From: Flavobacteriales bacterium | GTDB lineage: Bacteria; Bacteroidota; Bacteroidia; Flavobacteriales_F; PHOS-HE28 | Length of the DNA: 64,000 nucleotides | Direction of reading: 5' to 3' | NCBI GenBank assembly: GCA_023957375.1 | Contig: JAMLHB010000001.1 | Location: 124,001 to 188,000, forward strand | Shown here: in pieces, positions 14,194-22,513 of the stretch | Layout of the letters: each line of letters opens with the position of its first letter | How positions within the stretch are numbered: the stretch's first letter is position 1 | Made by a program: the position numbers and the translations under genes | The notes under the pieces: generated by a model | Told to the model about the DNA's origin: nothing | Databases searched by the model: none | Seen by the model: the letters and a program-made list of their open reading frames with translations, nothing else

Positions 14194-15705
14194 CTACACC
14201 CGTTCAGCCGCCCGCACAGGAGGCATCAGTCCCAGGGCTTTGTGGCTTCGCTCGCGAATTTCACGGATCAGGCCGGGGTCCGCGGCGAGTTGCTTGCCAT
14301 GGGTGGCCACCATGCGCCCGAGGCCTGTTTTCCATTCCTTGCTGGCCATTTGTTCCTTGAAACAGCGCTCCAGCAAGCCCAGCATGATGGATACCGACGT
14401 GCTGGCACCGGGAGAGGCGCCCAGCAGTGCGGCCAAGCTCCCATCCGCAGAGGCCACCAGCTCGGTACCGAACTCCAGAATACCGCCTTCCTTGGGGTCC
14501 TTCTTGATCACCTGCACCCGTTGGCCTGCAATGGCGAGCTCCCAATCCTTCATTTCGGCACTGGGCATGAACTCCTTCAGCTGTTCCAACCGTTCTTCGG
14601 GTTTCAAGCGCACCTGCTCGATCAGGTATTTCGTCAGGTCCAAGTTCTTCCAGCCGGCCTCCACCATGGGGATCAGGTTGCCCCATTCCAGTGAACTGGG
14701 CAGGTCCAACCAGCTGCCGTGCTTCAGGAACTTGGTGGAAAAGCCTGCAAAGGGGCCGAATAACAAGGCCTGTTCCCGGCCAATGGTACGCCGGTCCAAG
14801 TGGGGGACGCTCATGGGCGGGCTGCCGCTCTTGGCCTTGCCATACACTTTGGCATGGTGCTGCTTGATGATCGCTGGGTTCAGGCAGCGCAGCCATTCAC
14901 CGCTCACCGGGAAGCCGCCGTAGCCCTTGGCTTCGGGTATGTCGCTCTTTTCCAACAAAGGCAGGGCACCGCCGCCCGCACCGATGAAGACAAATCCCGT
15001 TTGGAACGCCGTTTCAACCCCGCTCTTCAGTTCCTTCACTTCCACCCGCCAACGGCTATTGTCCATGCGGTGCAGGTCGCGCACTTCATGGCCCATGTGA
15101 AGCACCACGCCTTGCTTTCCGGAGAGGTCCGCGAACAGCAGCCGCGTCAGGGCCCCGTAGTTGACGTCAGTGCCCAACATGGAGCGCGTGGCCGACCAAG
15201 TGCCGTCATCGTGCCGGTCCTTCATCAGCAGGGGGGCCCATTGCGCGATCACGCTGCGGTCCGCGCCGAACTCCATGCCGTGGAAGAGCGGGTGTGCATC
15301 CATGGCGGCATGGCGCTTACGCAGGAATTCGCGGTTTGCCGCTCCTTCCACGAAGCTCATGTGGGGCAGGCTATGGATGAATGCCTGAGGGTCGATGCGG
15401 CCTTGCGCCGCCAACCAGCTCCAGAACTGCTTGCTCTGCTCGAACTCTTCGTCCACCCGGATCGCCTTGGACAGGTCGATGCTGCCATCAGGGCGTTCAG
15501 GCGTATAGTTCAGCTCGCACAACCCCGCGTGGCCCGTTCCGGCGTTGTTCCACGCATCTGAGCTTTCACCTGCAATTTCATCCAATCGTTCGAACACATG
15601 GACGCTCAGTTTTGGTGAGAGTTCCTTGAGCAGCACGCCCAACGTGCCACTCATGATGCCGCAACCAATCAACACCACGTCTGCATTCCTTTGTTCCCTT
15701 GCCAT
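14194..15705 (-). CDS. mqo: Malate:quinone oxidoreductase
   Basis: This 503-residue FAD-dependent membrane-associated enzyme oxidises malate to oxaloacetate and passes electrons to quinone. The FAD-binding loop VVLIGCGIMSGTLGVLL is at the N-terminus. MQO-typical blocks include ESSDAWNNAGTGHAG, LFGPFAGFSTKFLKHGSW, GASPGASTSVSIML and RVQVIKKDPKEGGILEFGTE. The length is normal for the family. The ATG at 15705 gives MAREQRNADV, placing the FAD loop at the usual position. It is downstream of a lipoprotein gene and hbd on the same strand, probably one transcript. Confidence 0.93.
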   Translation of the reverse strand: MAREQRNADVVLIGCGIMSGTLGVLLKELSPKLSVHVFERLDEIAGESSDAWNNAGTGHAGLCELNYTPERPDGSIDLSKAIRVDEEFEQSKQFWSWLAAQGRIDPQAFIHSLPHMSFVEGAANREFLRKRHAAMDAHPLFHGMEFGADRSVIAQWAPLLMKDRHDDGTWSATRSMLGTDVNYGALTRLLFADLSGKQGVVLHMGHEVRDLHRMDNSRWRVEVKELKSGVETAFQTGFVFIGAGGGALPLLEKSDIPEAKGYGGFPVSGEWLRCLNPAIIKQHHAKVYGKAKSGSPPMSVPHLDRRTIGREQALLFGPFAGFSTKFLKHGSWLDLPSSLEWGNLIPMVEAGWKNLDLTKYLIEQVRLKPEERLEQLKEFMPSAEMKDWELAIAGQRVQVIKKDPKEGGILEFGTELVASADGSLAALLGASPGASTSVSIMLGLLERCFKEQMASKEWKTGLGRMVATHGKQLAADPGLIREIRERSHKALGLMPPVRAAERV

Positions 15706-15795
15706 CCCGCTGATTTGAAGGTCAACAACCGGAGCCGCCGAATTGATCGCTTGCAGGCCATGGGGCATTGAGCCTGGATGCCCCACGCGGCTGCT

Positions 15796-16278
15796 TTATT
15801 CCCTGCATGCCACTTCCGGGGCATAGCGCCCGAAATGCACTTGGCCGCGGTTCTTGAACAGGAGAATGCCTTCGGTGAGCAATTGGTCGCCTTCCGCCAT
15901 GCGGAGTCCACCCTCTTCCGGGCGCAACAGCACCTCCTGCTTCAGGATGCGGCCGTCAGCCGTGCTTCCGGAGTACAGCGCGGTGATCACCCCGTCCTCC
16001 AGGGCCCCGGTGAAGGTGCCCTGCCGGTGCCATGGCCGGGCAGGATGGTGCCGCACCATGCCATTGGCCAATTCGCCCAGCAGGTCCAGCCGAATGAGCA
16101 GCGTGTCTTCGGGGCCCACGAGCGTGTCGGCGCCGATCACCAACGGCCGGTCCGTGCCCGCAAGCATGTAACAACGGGTGTCGTGGCCGCTGTTGTCTTT
16201 GGACGGAGTGGTATCCGGGCTGCCGCAGGCGCCCAGCAACAGCAAGGCGATGCCTGTGCAGGCAGGCCCGGTGCGCAT
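15796..16278 (-). CDS. Predicted lipoprotein
   Basis: This 160-residue protein has a short hydrophobic N-terminus ending in the lipobox LLGAC. The mature part contains DTRCYMLAGTDRPL and GILLFKNRGQVHFG, reminiscent of small Bacteroidota lipoproteins of unknown function. The gene starts 2 bases after the hbd stop codon and is therefore cotranscribed with it, with mqo downstream. I do not recognise the family. Confidence 0.65.
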   Translation of the reverse strand: MRTGPACTGIALLLLGACGSPDTTPSKDNSGHDTRCYMLAGTDRPLVIGADTLVGPEDTLLIRLDLLGELANGMVRHHPARPWHRQGTFTGALEDGVITALYSGSTADGRILKQEVLLRPEEGGLRMAEGDQLLTEGILLFKNRGQVHFGRYAPEVACRE

Positions 16279-16280
16279 GG

Positions 16281-17168
16281 CTAACGGGCAAACGCGGGGG
16301 CCACCACCAAGTCCTTGCTGCCCGGCGTGTAGCGGTAAAAGCCCTCGCCGCTCTTCACGCCCAACTTGCCGGCGGTGACCATTTGCACCAGCAGGGGGCA
16401 GGGTGCATATTTGGGCTGCTGAAATCCTTCATGCAGCACGCGCAGGATGGCCAAGCAGGTGTCCAGCCCGATGAAGTCCGCCAATTGCAACGGACCCATG
16501 AGATGGGCCATGCCGAGCTTCATCACGGTGTCGATCTCCTCCACGCCGCCCACGCCTTGGAACAGGGTTTCGATCGCTTCGTTGATCATGGGCATCAAGA
16601 TCCGGTTGGCCACGAACCCGGGCAGGTCGTTGACTTCCACGGGCACCTTGCCAATGGACCGGGACAGTTCCATGACGGCTCCGGTCACGGCATCGGAGGT
16701 ATCGTAGCCCCGGATCACCTCCACGAGCTTCATCACCGGTACGGGGTTCATGAAGTGCATGCCGATCACCTGGGCAGGGCGCTTGGTGGCCGCCGCGATG
16801 CGGGTGATGCTGATGCTGCTGGTGTTGGTTGCCAGGATGCCATGCGGCGGGGCGTGTGCATCGATGTCCTTAAAGATCTTCAGCTTCAGGTCCACGTTCT
16901 CGGTGGCGGCCTCCACCACCAAGTCGGCATGCTTCACGCCTTCGGCCGTGGAAGTGCCCGTGGTGATGCGTCCCAATGCCGACACCTTGTCGGCTTCGGT
17001 CAGGGTGCCCTTGGCTACCTGCCGGTCCATGTTCTTCGCAATGGTGGCCAGGGCCTTGTCCAGGCTGGCTTGGGCAATGTCGATCAGGGTGATATCGTGG
17101 CCGCCTTGGGCGAACACGTGAGCGATGCCGTTGCCCATTTGGCCTGCGCCGATAACGGAGATCTTCAT
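16281..17168 (-). CDS. 3-hydroxyacyl-CoA (3-hydroxybutyryl-CoA) dehydrogenase
   Basis: This 295-residue NAD(P)-dependent dehydrogenase acts on 3-hydroxyacyl-CoA in beta-oxidation or butanoyl-CoA metabolism. The Rossmann motif is VIGAGQMGNGIAHVFA at residues 4-19. The catalytic His is in GMHFMNPVPVMKLVEVI (about 136-152), followed by NDLPGFVANRILMPM and a C-terminal dimerisation domain. The short length, without an enoyl-CoA hydratase part, matches Hbd/PaaH. The element TACATTCG (17173-17180) ends 4 bases before the ATG, implying a leaderless mRNA. It heads a run with the lipoprotein and mqo. Confidence 0.92.
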   Translation of the reverse strand: MKISVIGAGQMGNGIAHVFAQGGHDITLIDIAQASLDKALATIAKNMDRQVAKGTLTEADKVSALGRITTGTSTAEGVKHADLVVEAATENVDLKLKIFKDIDAHAPPHGILATNTSSISITRIAAATKRPAQVIGMHFMNPVPVMKLVEVIRGYDTSDAVTGAVMELSRSIGKVPVEVNDLPGFVANRILMPMINEAIETLFQGVGGVEEIDTVMKLGMAHLMGPLQLADFIGLDTCLAILRVLHEGFQQPKYAPCPLLVQMVTAGKLGVKSGEGFYRYTPGSKDLVVAPAFAR

Positions 17169-17172
17169 GCGG

Positions 17173-17180
17173 CGAATGTA
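17173..17180 (-). promoter_or_regulatory. -7 element TACATTCG, leaderless layout
   Basis: Only 4 bases separate this TAnnTTTG-like element from the ATG of the dehydrogenase gene. Scaled on the SRP RNA promoter in this window, transcription would begin at or within the start codon. Confidence 0.45.
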
Positions 17181-17214
17181 ACGTGCGGCGGCAGGCAGGG
17201 GAATAACCCCGGCC

Positions 17215-18633
17215 TTACTTCCCGTCGCCCCGCAGGATGATCAACACGGTATAGGCCAAGATCTTCAGGTCCACGCCCAAGCTCATGTTCTCAATGTACA
17301 GGATGTCGTACTTCAGGCGGCGGACCATCTGCTCCACATTCTCGGCGTAGCCGAACTTCACCTGCCCCCAGCTGGTAATGCCGGGCCTCACCTTGTGCAG
17401 GTGCCGGTAGTGGGGGGCCACTTGCAGGATGGCGTCGATGAAGAATTGGCGCTCGGGCCGGGGGCCTACCAGGCTCATGTCGCCGATCAGCACGTTCCAG
17501 AACTGGGGCAGCTCATCCATGCGGGTGCGCCGCAGCCAGCGGCCCGCGCGGGTGATGCGCGTGTCGGTGCTGCTGCTGAGCTGCGGGCCGTTCATTTCGG
17601 CGCCCTGGTACATGGAGCGGAACTTGTAGATGCGGAACGGCCTGCCGAATTTGCCGATGCGCTCCTGGCTGAAGAACACCGGCCCCGGGCTGGAGAACTT
17701 TACCATCAGGGCGATCACCAGGAACACGGGGGAAAGCAGCACCAAGGCCAAGGCGCTGAACACGATGTCGAAGGCCCGCTTGAGGGAGAACTGCCAGGCC
17801 GGCATGATCTGCGGGTTCACCTCGATCAGCGGTGCACCGAAGATGCTGGTCATCTTCACGCTGCCGGCCAGGATGTCGTACATGTCCGGAATGATCTTGA
17901 TCCGCACGGGGGTGGCGTCCAGCTCGTTGAGGATCTTGCTGATGTGGCCGTGCTCGCTGCTTTCCACGGCAATGATGGCCTCCTCCACCCCGTAGCGGGG
18001 GATCAATGCGCGCAGTTCGTTCCATTTGCCCAGGAGCGGCAAGCCGGATTCCACTAAGTGCTGGTCGCACCCGTTGATGCTCACGAAGCCCACGAAGCGG
18101 TTGCCGGGCGAGCGCGGCAGGCCCTCGATCTCCTGGTGAATGGCGATGGCCCGCTCGTTGCCGCCCACCAGCAGGGTGTTGAACCCGATCGTGCGGTCAT
18201 GCACGCGCTTCACCGTGCGGCTGGTGAGCAGGAAGCGGAAGGTGAACAACAGCAGGAAGTTCAGCCCGAAGAGCACCCCGAAGGAATAGTAGTAGTAGCT
18301 GGGGCCCGCCACCACATCGTCCAGCAGCAAGGCGAAGAAAATGACGATGCTGCCGATGAAGCTCACCAGCAGGGTTTGCTCGAGCTCCTTGGTGCGGAAG
18401 CGGCGGAAAATATCGGTGTAGCCCCCCGTGGCGGTGAAGAGCAGCACCCAGAACAGGGGGACCAGCACCAAACCCAGCCAGAAGCGGGTACCGAACTCCA
18501 ACGGCACGGGGTGATCGTATTTCAAGGGTTCCAGGTAGAGCTTGCGGAACAGGAAGAACAAGGTCCATGCGGCCGCCGATGCCAACAGGTCGGCGGCGAT
18601 GTAGCGCATGGCCTGTGCCTTCCGGTTCATCAT
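17215..18633 (-). CDS. Exopolysaccharide polyprenyl-glycosylphosphotransferase
   Basis: This 472-residue membrane enzyme moves a sugar-1-phosphate to undecaprenyl phosphate, starting repeat-unit synthesis of a surface polysaccharide. The N-terminal third has four to five transmembrane helices. The middle resembles a CoA-binding-like domain. The C-terminal bacterial sugar transferase domain shows KRAFDIVFSALALVLLSP, SSPGPVFFSQERIGKFGRPF, KFRSMYQGAE and MDELPQFWNVLIGDMSLVG with GPRPE. The ATG at 18633 overlaps the TGA of the upstream lipoprotein gene by one base (TGATG), so translation is probably coupled. Confidence 0.9.
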   Translation of the reverse strand: MMNRKAQAMRYIAADLLASAAAWTLFFLFRKLYLEPLKYDHPVPLEFGTRFWLGLVLVPLFWVLLFTATGGYTDIFRRFRTKELEQTLLVSFIGSIVIFFALLLDDVVAGPSYYYYSFGVLFGLNFLLLFTFRFLLTSRTVKRVHDRTIGFNTLLVGGNERAIAIHQEIEGLPRSPGNRFVGFVSINGCDQHLVESGLPLLGKWNELRALIPRYGVEEAIIAVESSEHGHISKILNELDATPVRIKIIPDMYDILAGSVKMTSIFGAPLIEVNPQIMPAWQFSLKRAFDIVFSALALVLLSPVFLVIALMVKFSSPGPVFFSQERIGKFGRPFRIYKFRSMYQGAEMNGPQLSSSTDTRITRAGRWLRRTRMDELPQFWNVLIGDMSLVGPRPERQFFIDAILQVAPHYRHLHKVRPGITSWGQVKFGYAENVEQMVRRLKYDILYIENMSLGVDLKILAYTVLIILRGDGK

Positions 18634-19478
18634 CACGGGCGTACCACCTTGATGTTGTCCACCTCGATCACGCCGCTGGTGGCACCGCCTTCAAGCTCAG
18701 CCTTGAGGTAGAAGCGCTTGTCCAGTGCACCGCCTGCCCTCCATGGCTCGCCAAGGTCGATGTACAGCTTGTTCCAAGGCATGGTGCCATCGGCCTTCCG
18801 GGTGGGCAGGGCATACACATAGGCCACTTCGTATTGCACGCCGCTCTGGGTGTAGCGCACCCCCACCAGCAGGCGCGTGTCACTGCGGTAGTCCATCTCC
18901 AGGAAGGCCCCGTCGGTCCCGGTGAAGGCGTCCCCGCTGCTTACCCCGCGGTAGCTGGCGTGCCCGAGGTCCAGATCGATCCGGCCGTTTTGTTGGCCTT
19001 GGCCGATCAAGGTGCTGTCCGAAGGCACCAATTGCATTACCGCCGTGCAGTTCACCGTATCAAAGCGCTGGCCCGTATTGAAGTCGGCCAACCAGGTGTC
19101 CAGTCCGTTGTAATAGCGGAACTGGGGTGCTATCGTGGCGGTTTGCCCGGGCACCAGGTCCACCGTTTGTTCCCAATTGGCATAGAAGGGGTACTGGATG
19201 CGGTTGTCGGTGATGCCATTGCGCCTTACGCCGGCCATGACCATCAGCTTGGTGCCACCGCTGGAGAGGATGGGGATCGGCTTGCCCGGTTCCCAAACGC
19301 CCACGGGCTCATGATCGGCGTACACCCACAGGTCGGTGATCTTGGAGGAGATGCCTTGGCCGCCGGCATCCACCACGGTGGGGGAGGATACCTGCAGATA
19401 GGCGGGGGTGGTACCCTCCTTTTTGCAGGCGGCGGACAACAACAGGAGAAAACCTACCAAGGGCAGGGCGCGGGTCAT
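18633..19478 (-). CDS. Lipoprotein linked to exopolysaccharide glycosyltransferase
   Basis: This 281-residue protein has the signal sequence MTRALPLVGFLLLLSAAC with a lipobox Cys followed by KK. The body is beta-rich (KITDLWVYADHEPVGVWEPG, YPFYANWEQTVDLVPG, IDLDLGHASYRGV). Similar proteins often precede sugar transferases in Bacteroidota, but their function is not known to me. An ATG at 19502 (MRYPHRNTM) is an alternative start. It lies between a Gfo/Idh/MocA oxidoreductase and the glycosyltransferase with tight spacing. Confidence 0.7.
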   Translation of the reverse strand: MTRALPLVGFLLLLSAACKKEGTTPAYLQVSSPTVVDAGGQGISSKITDLWVYADHEPVGVWEPGKPIPILSSGGTKLMVMAGVRRNGITDNRIQYPFYANWEQTVDLVPGQTATIAPQFRYYNGLDTWLADFNTGQRFDTVNCTAVMQLVPSDSTLIGQGQQNGRIDLDLGHASYRGVSSGDAFTGTDGAFLEMDYRSDTRLLVGVRYTQSGVQYEVAYVYALPTRKADGTMPWNKLYIDLGEPWRAGGALDKRFYLKAELEGGATSGVIEVDNIKVVRP

Positions 19479-19525
19479 GGTGTTCCTGTGCGGGTAACGC
19501 ATCAAATGGCCGATCAGTATGGGCT

Positions 19526-20509
19526 TCAGGCGGTGCGGACCTGCATGGCGGCCAATACCCGGTGGGCCAGCTCCAGTGCGGCCAGGCCGTCCCGGGCGGG
19601 TACCACCGTGGGCTTCCCGCTGCGGATGGCGTAGGCAAATGCACGCAGTTCCTCGCGGATGGCATTGGTGGCCGGTATTTCCGGCTTTTCGAAGGTGATC
19701 TCCCGGTGGCCCTTGCCCGGCCCCAGGTCCAGGGTCACGGCGAATGGGTCGGGCTCTTCCACGGTGCGCATGCGCATGATCTCGGTCTCCTTCTTGAGCA
19801 TGTCCACGGCGATGTAGGCATCCTTTTGGAAGAAGCGGCTCTTCCTCATTTTCTTCATGCTGATGCGGCTTGCGGTGAGGTTGGCCACGCACCCGTTGGC
19901 GAACGCAATGCGGGCATTGGCGATGTCGGGCGTGTCGCTCACCACGGCCACCCCGCTGGCATGCACTTCGGCAATGGGGTGGCCCACCACGTGCAGGATG
20001 ATGTCCAGGTCATGGATCATCAGGTCCAGTACCACGCTCACATCGGTGCCGCGCGGATCGAACTGGGCCAAGCGGTGGGTTTCAATGAACATGGGCTGCC
20101 GCAGCGTCCCATGTGCCGCCAAAAAGGCCGGGTTGAAGCGTTCCACATGCCCCACCTGCACCTTGCAGCCGGTGGCCTCCGCGTGGGCCACCAATTCCCG
20201 TGCCTGGCCCAAGGTGTGGGCGATCGGCTTCTCAATGAACACATGCCGCCCTGCGGCCAAGGCCTCCAAGGTGCATGCGTGGTGGGCAATGGTCGGCGTC
20301 ACCACGTCCACCACGTCGCAGGCAGCGATCAGTTCGGCCGGGCTGGTGCTCACCGGTGCATTGAACTCAACCTGTAGCCGGGCCGCCTTTTCCGGATGGA
20401 TGTCATATACCCCGGCCAATTCAAATTCCGGGAGCTCGGCGATCTGCTGCACATGGATCCGCCCCAAGTGCCCGGCACCCATCACGCCAATGCGAAGCGG
20501 CTTTTCCAT
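19526..20509 (-). CDS. Gfo/Idh/MocA family oxidoreductase
   Basis: This 327-residue NAD(P)-dependent oxidoreductase probably acts on a sugar or UDP-sugar. The Rossmann fold begins IGVMGAGHLGRIHVQQIAE. The family motif EKP occurs in VFIEKPIAHTLGQ near residue 90. A C-terminal alpha/beta domain begins near KVQVGHVERFNPAF. The ATG at 20509 gives MEKPLRIGVMG; upstream codons overlap the divergent pcm promoter region. It is first in a likely operon with the lipoprotein and the glycosyltransferase. Confidence 0.88.
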   Translation of the reverse strand: MEKPLRIGVMGAGHLGRIHVQQIAELPEFELAGVYDIHPEKAARLQVEFNAPVSTSPAELIAACDVVDVVTPTIAHHACTLEALAAGRHVFIEKPIAHTLGQARELVAHAEATGCKVQVGHVERFNPAFLAAHGTLRQPMFIETHRLAQFDPRGTDVSVVLDLMIHDLDIILHVVGHPIAEVHASGVAVVSDTPDIANARIAFANGCVANLTASRISMKKMRKSRFFQKDAYIAVDMLKKETEIMRMRTVEEPDPFAVTLDLGPGKGHREITFEKPEIPATNAIREELRAFAYAIRSGKPTVVPARDGLAALELAHRVLAAMQVRTA

Positions 20510-20602
20510 CCAGGCCGGCAAAAGTAGCCCAAGGGTGGTTGCCCCTGCCAAGCGGCCTGGACAGGGCGGACGGAAGAGGGACTTAGCTTTGCCGCCGAAG
20601 CC

Positions 20603-21250
20603 ATGCAGATCGACGATTTTCGCCACCAGGGCCAACGGCGCAAGCTGGTGGGGGAGCTGGAAAAGAAGGGCATTGCCGACCCAAGGGTATTGGCCGCCAT
20701 TGGCAAGGTGCCGCGCCACCAGTTCATAGACGATAGCGCTTTCGACCGCTTTGCATACGTGGACCAAGCCTTTCCCATCGGGTGCGGACAAACGATCTCG
20801 CAGCCATACACCGTGGCCGTGCAAAGCGAATTGCTCCAAGTGAAGCCGGGCGACCAAGTGTTGGAGATCGGCACCGGGTGCGGCTACCAAACGGCCATTC
20901 TGTGCGAGTTGGGCGCCAAGGTGCACAGCATCGAACGGCACCGACCCCTGTACCTGGCCACCAAGGCCCGCCTGCTCCGAATGGGCTACCGCGCCCACTT
21001 GGTGCACGGTGACGGGTACAAGGGCCTGCCTCTGCACGCGCCTTTTGACAAGGTGATCGTGACCTGCGGGGCGCCCGATGTGCCCCAAGCCCTAGTGGAC
21101 CAATTGAAGGTGGGGGGCACCCTGGTAATCCCCGTGGGTGGGGGCGGGGTGCAGCGGATGCATACCGTGACCCGCACATCCAAGGGCGTTGAGCATGCCG
21201 ACCATGGGGCATTCAGCTTTGTGCCCATGCTGGAAAACAGGGTGGGATAA
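20603..21250 (+). CDS. pcm: Protein-L-isoaspartate O-methyltransferase
   Basis: This 215-residue AdoMet-dependent enzyme methylates isoaspartyl residues to allow protein repair. Family motifs are IGKVPRHQFIDDSAFDRFAY, GCGQTISQPYTVA, LEIGTGCGYQTAILCEL (AdoMet loop, near residue 86) and VGGTLVIPVG near the end. It has no signal peptide, so it is cytosolic. A TAGCTTTG element (20584-20591) lies 11 bases before the ATG. The gene is divergent from the oxidoreductase at 19526-20509. Confidence 0.93.
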   Translation: MQIDDFRHQGQRRKLVGELEKKGIADPRVLAAIGKVPRHQFIDDSAFDRFAYVDQAFPIGCGQTISQPYTVAVQSELLQVKPGDQVLEIGTGCGYQTAILCELGAKVHSIERHRPLYLATKARLLRMGYRAHLVHGDGYKGLPLHAPFDKVIVTCGAPDVPQALVDQLKVGGTLVIPVGGGGVQRMHTVTRTSKGVEHADHGAFSFVPMLENRVG

Positions 21251-21365
21251 AGGTCACTACGGGATTTCACGGACTGTGCTACATTCGCCCCCGAGTTTAG
21301 AGCATATGGCTACCCCTTTGGCAGCGACGAAAACAGATGCAAGGTCGACGATCAACAAAAAATAG

Positions 21366-21396
21366 TTGAAATGTCAGCCGAATGTGTATAAGTTTG
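21366..21396 (+). promoter_or_regulatory. Bacteroidota-type promoter of the outer-membrane protein gene
   Basis: TTG (21366-21368) and TAAGTTTG (21389-21396) are separated by 20 bases, matching the TTG-N17-23-TAnnTTTG consensus of the major Bacteroidota sigma factor. A second possible -7 element, TAGCTTTG, lies at 21411-21418. The leader before the ATG at 21471 would be about 50-70 bases. Confidence 0.5.
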
Positions 21397-21470
21397 CCGC
21401 CGCGTTCGGGTAGCTTTGATCAGCAAAGCAAAACCAACCACAAACCAAAGCACACGAAAAACCAACAACC

Positions 21471-22340
21471 ATGAAGAAGATAGTACTGTTCGCTGCAGCG
21501 CTCTTCGCCGTATCGGCGGTTAGCGCCCAAACCGGTGAGATCACCAGCAACCGTGGAGAGAACTGGCTGTCCCAGGACGGCGACTGGGCCATCACCTTTG
21601 ATGCCGCCCCCCTGCTGAACTACGCAGGCAACCTGTTCAACAACGGGAACAACTCGAACGTGATGGCCATGAACAACATGATCGCCAGCCGCGGGTACCA
21701 ATACTCGGACGATGGCGCCGGCCGTGCGCTGAATGTGGGTGGTGTGGTGATCGGTGGCAAGAAGCTCATCGATGCCAACACGGCTTACCGTGGCCAGGTG
21801 CGCCTCGGCTTCGGCAGCCACAAGGAGACCGACCTGGTTTTCACGATTCCGGCCACCGATCCCGTTAGCTTTGTGGACAATGTGAAGAAGTTCAACTTCA
21901 TGGGCATTGACCTGGGCGTGGGCTTGGAGAAGCGCGTGGGCAGCACCCGCGTGGTGGGTGTGTACGGCGCCATGTTCGACATCGGCTTTGGCAGCGCCAA
22001 GACCACCTATGAGTACGGCAACGCACTCTCCAATAACAACCCCGACGGCACCCACCGCCCCACTGAGGAGAAGCTGGGTTCCACCATGGGCCTTGGCCTG
22101 CGTGCCTTCGCCGGAATCGAGTGGTTCTGCGCCCCGAAGATCTCCCTGAGCGCCGAGTACTCCTGGGGTGTTAGCATGAGCAGCAAGGGCCACACCACCA
22201 CCTCCACCGAATGGTGGGATCCCGCCAACGGCGGCAGCGTGAAGACCGAGAGCACCGACGGCGGCACCAAGGAGAACGACTTTGGTATCGACACCGGCAT
22301 CAGCGGTGCCAGCATCGGCGTGAATTTCTACTTCCAATAA
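21471..22340 (+). CDS. Outer-membrane beta-barrel protein
   Basis: This 289-residue protein has a signal peptide (MKKIVLFAAALFAVSAVSAQ). It then alternates short polar turns with amphipathic beta strands (NTAYRGQVRLGFGS, FNFMGIDLGVGLEKRVG, GLGLRAFAGIEWFCAPK) and ends with Phe (GASIGVNFYFQ). This is the pattern of porin-like outer-membrane proteins. It has a convincing promoter upstream and a strong terminator 27 bases after the stop, so it is transcribed alone and probably highly. Ligand or partner unknown. Confidence 0.82.
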   Translation: MKKIVLFAAALFAVSAVSAQTGEITSNRGENWLSQDGDWAITFDAAPLLNYAGNLFNNGNNSNVMAMNNMIASRGYQYSDDGAGRALNVGGVVIGGKKLIDANTAYRGQVRLGFGSHKETDLVFTIPATDPVSFVDNVKKFNFMGIDLGVGLEKRVGSTRVVGVYGAMFDIGFGSAKTTYEYGNALSNNNPDGTHRPTEEKLGSTMGLGLRAFAGIEWFCAPKISLSAEYSWGVSMSSKGHTTTSTEWWDPANGGSVKTESTDGGTKENDFGIDTGISGASIGVNFYFQ

Positions 22341-22366
22341 GAGGAATAATTCCTTGCTTTGGTCTT

Positions 22367-22396
22367 GAAAGCCCCCGGAAACGGGGGCTTTCTTGT
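22367..22396 (+). terminator. Intrinsic terminator
   Basis: GAAAGCCCCCGG and the complementary CGGGGGCTTTC pair around AAA, followed by a T-rich CTTGTT tail. It lies just after the outer-membrane protein gene. Confidence 0.8.
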
Positions 22397-22500
22397 TGAT
22401 GAGGCCTCCGGTTTCCGGACGGCGGCACGGTAGATGGACGTTGATGGACGCGAAACCGCGTCCACCAAGGTCCATTTTGCTTGCCAGCCTCGTCCGCAGG

Positions 22501-22508
22501 TACCTTCG
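22501..22508 (+). promoter_or_regulatory. -7 element TACCTTCG, near-leaderless layout
   Basis: This element ends 5 bases before the ATG of nnr, as for the dehydrogenase, acyltransferase, hisS and mntA genes. Confidence 0.4.
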
Positions 22509-22513
22509 CAGCT

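Noticed and set aside
13099-14694. A 531-codon plus-strand reading frame
   Set aside because: It is the antisense shadow of the Cys-rich protein, the secreted protein and mqo, with a His/Gln/Arg-rich composition typical of shadows in GC-rich DNA.
20510-21088. Long N-terminal extension of the Gfo/Idh/MocA gene
   Set aside because: It lies antisense to pcm and does not resemble the family; the Rossmann motif begins 7 residues after the ATG at 20509.
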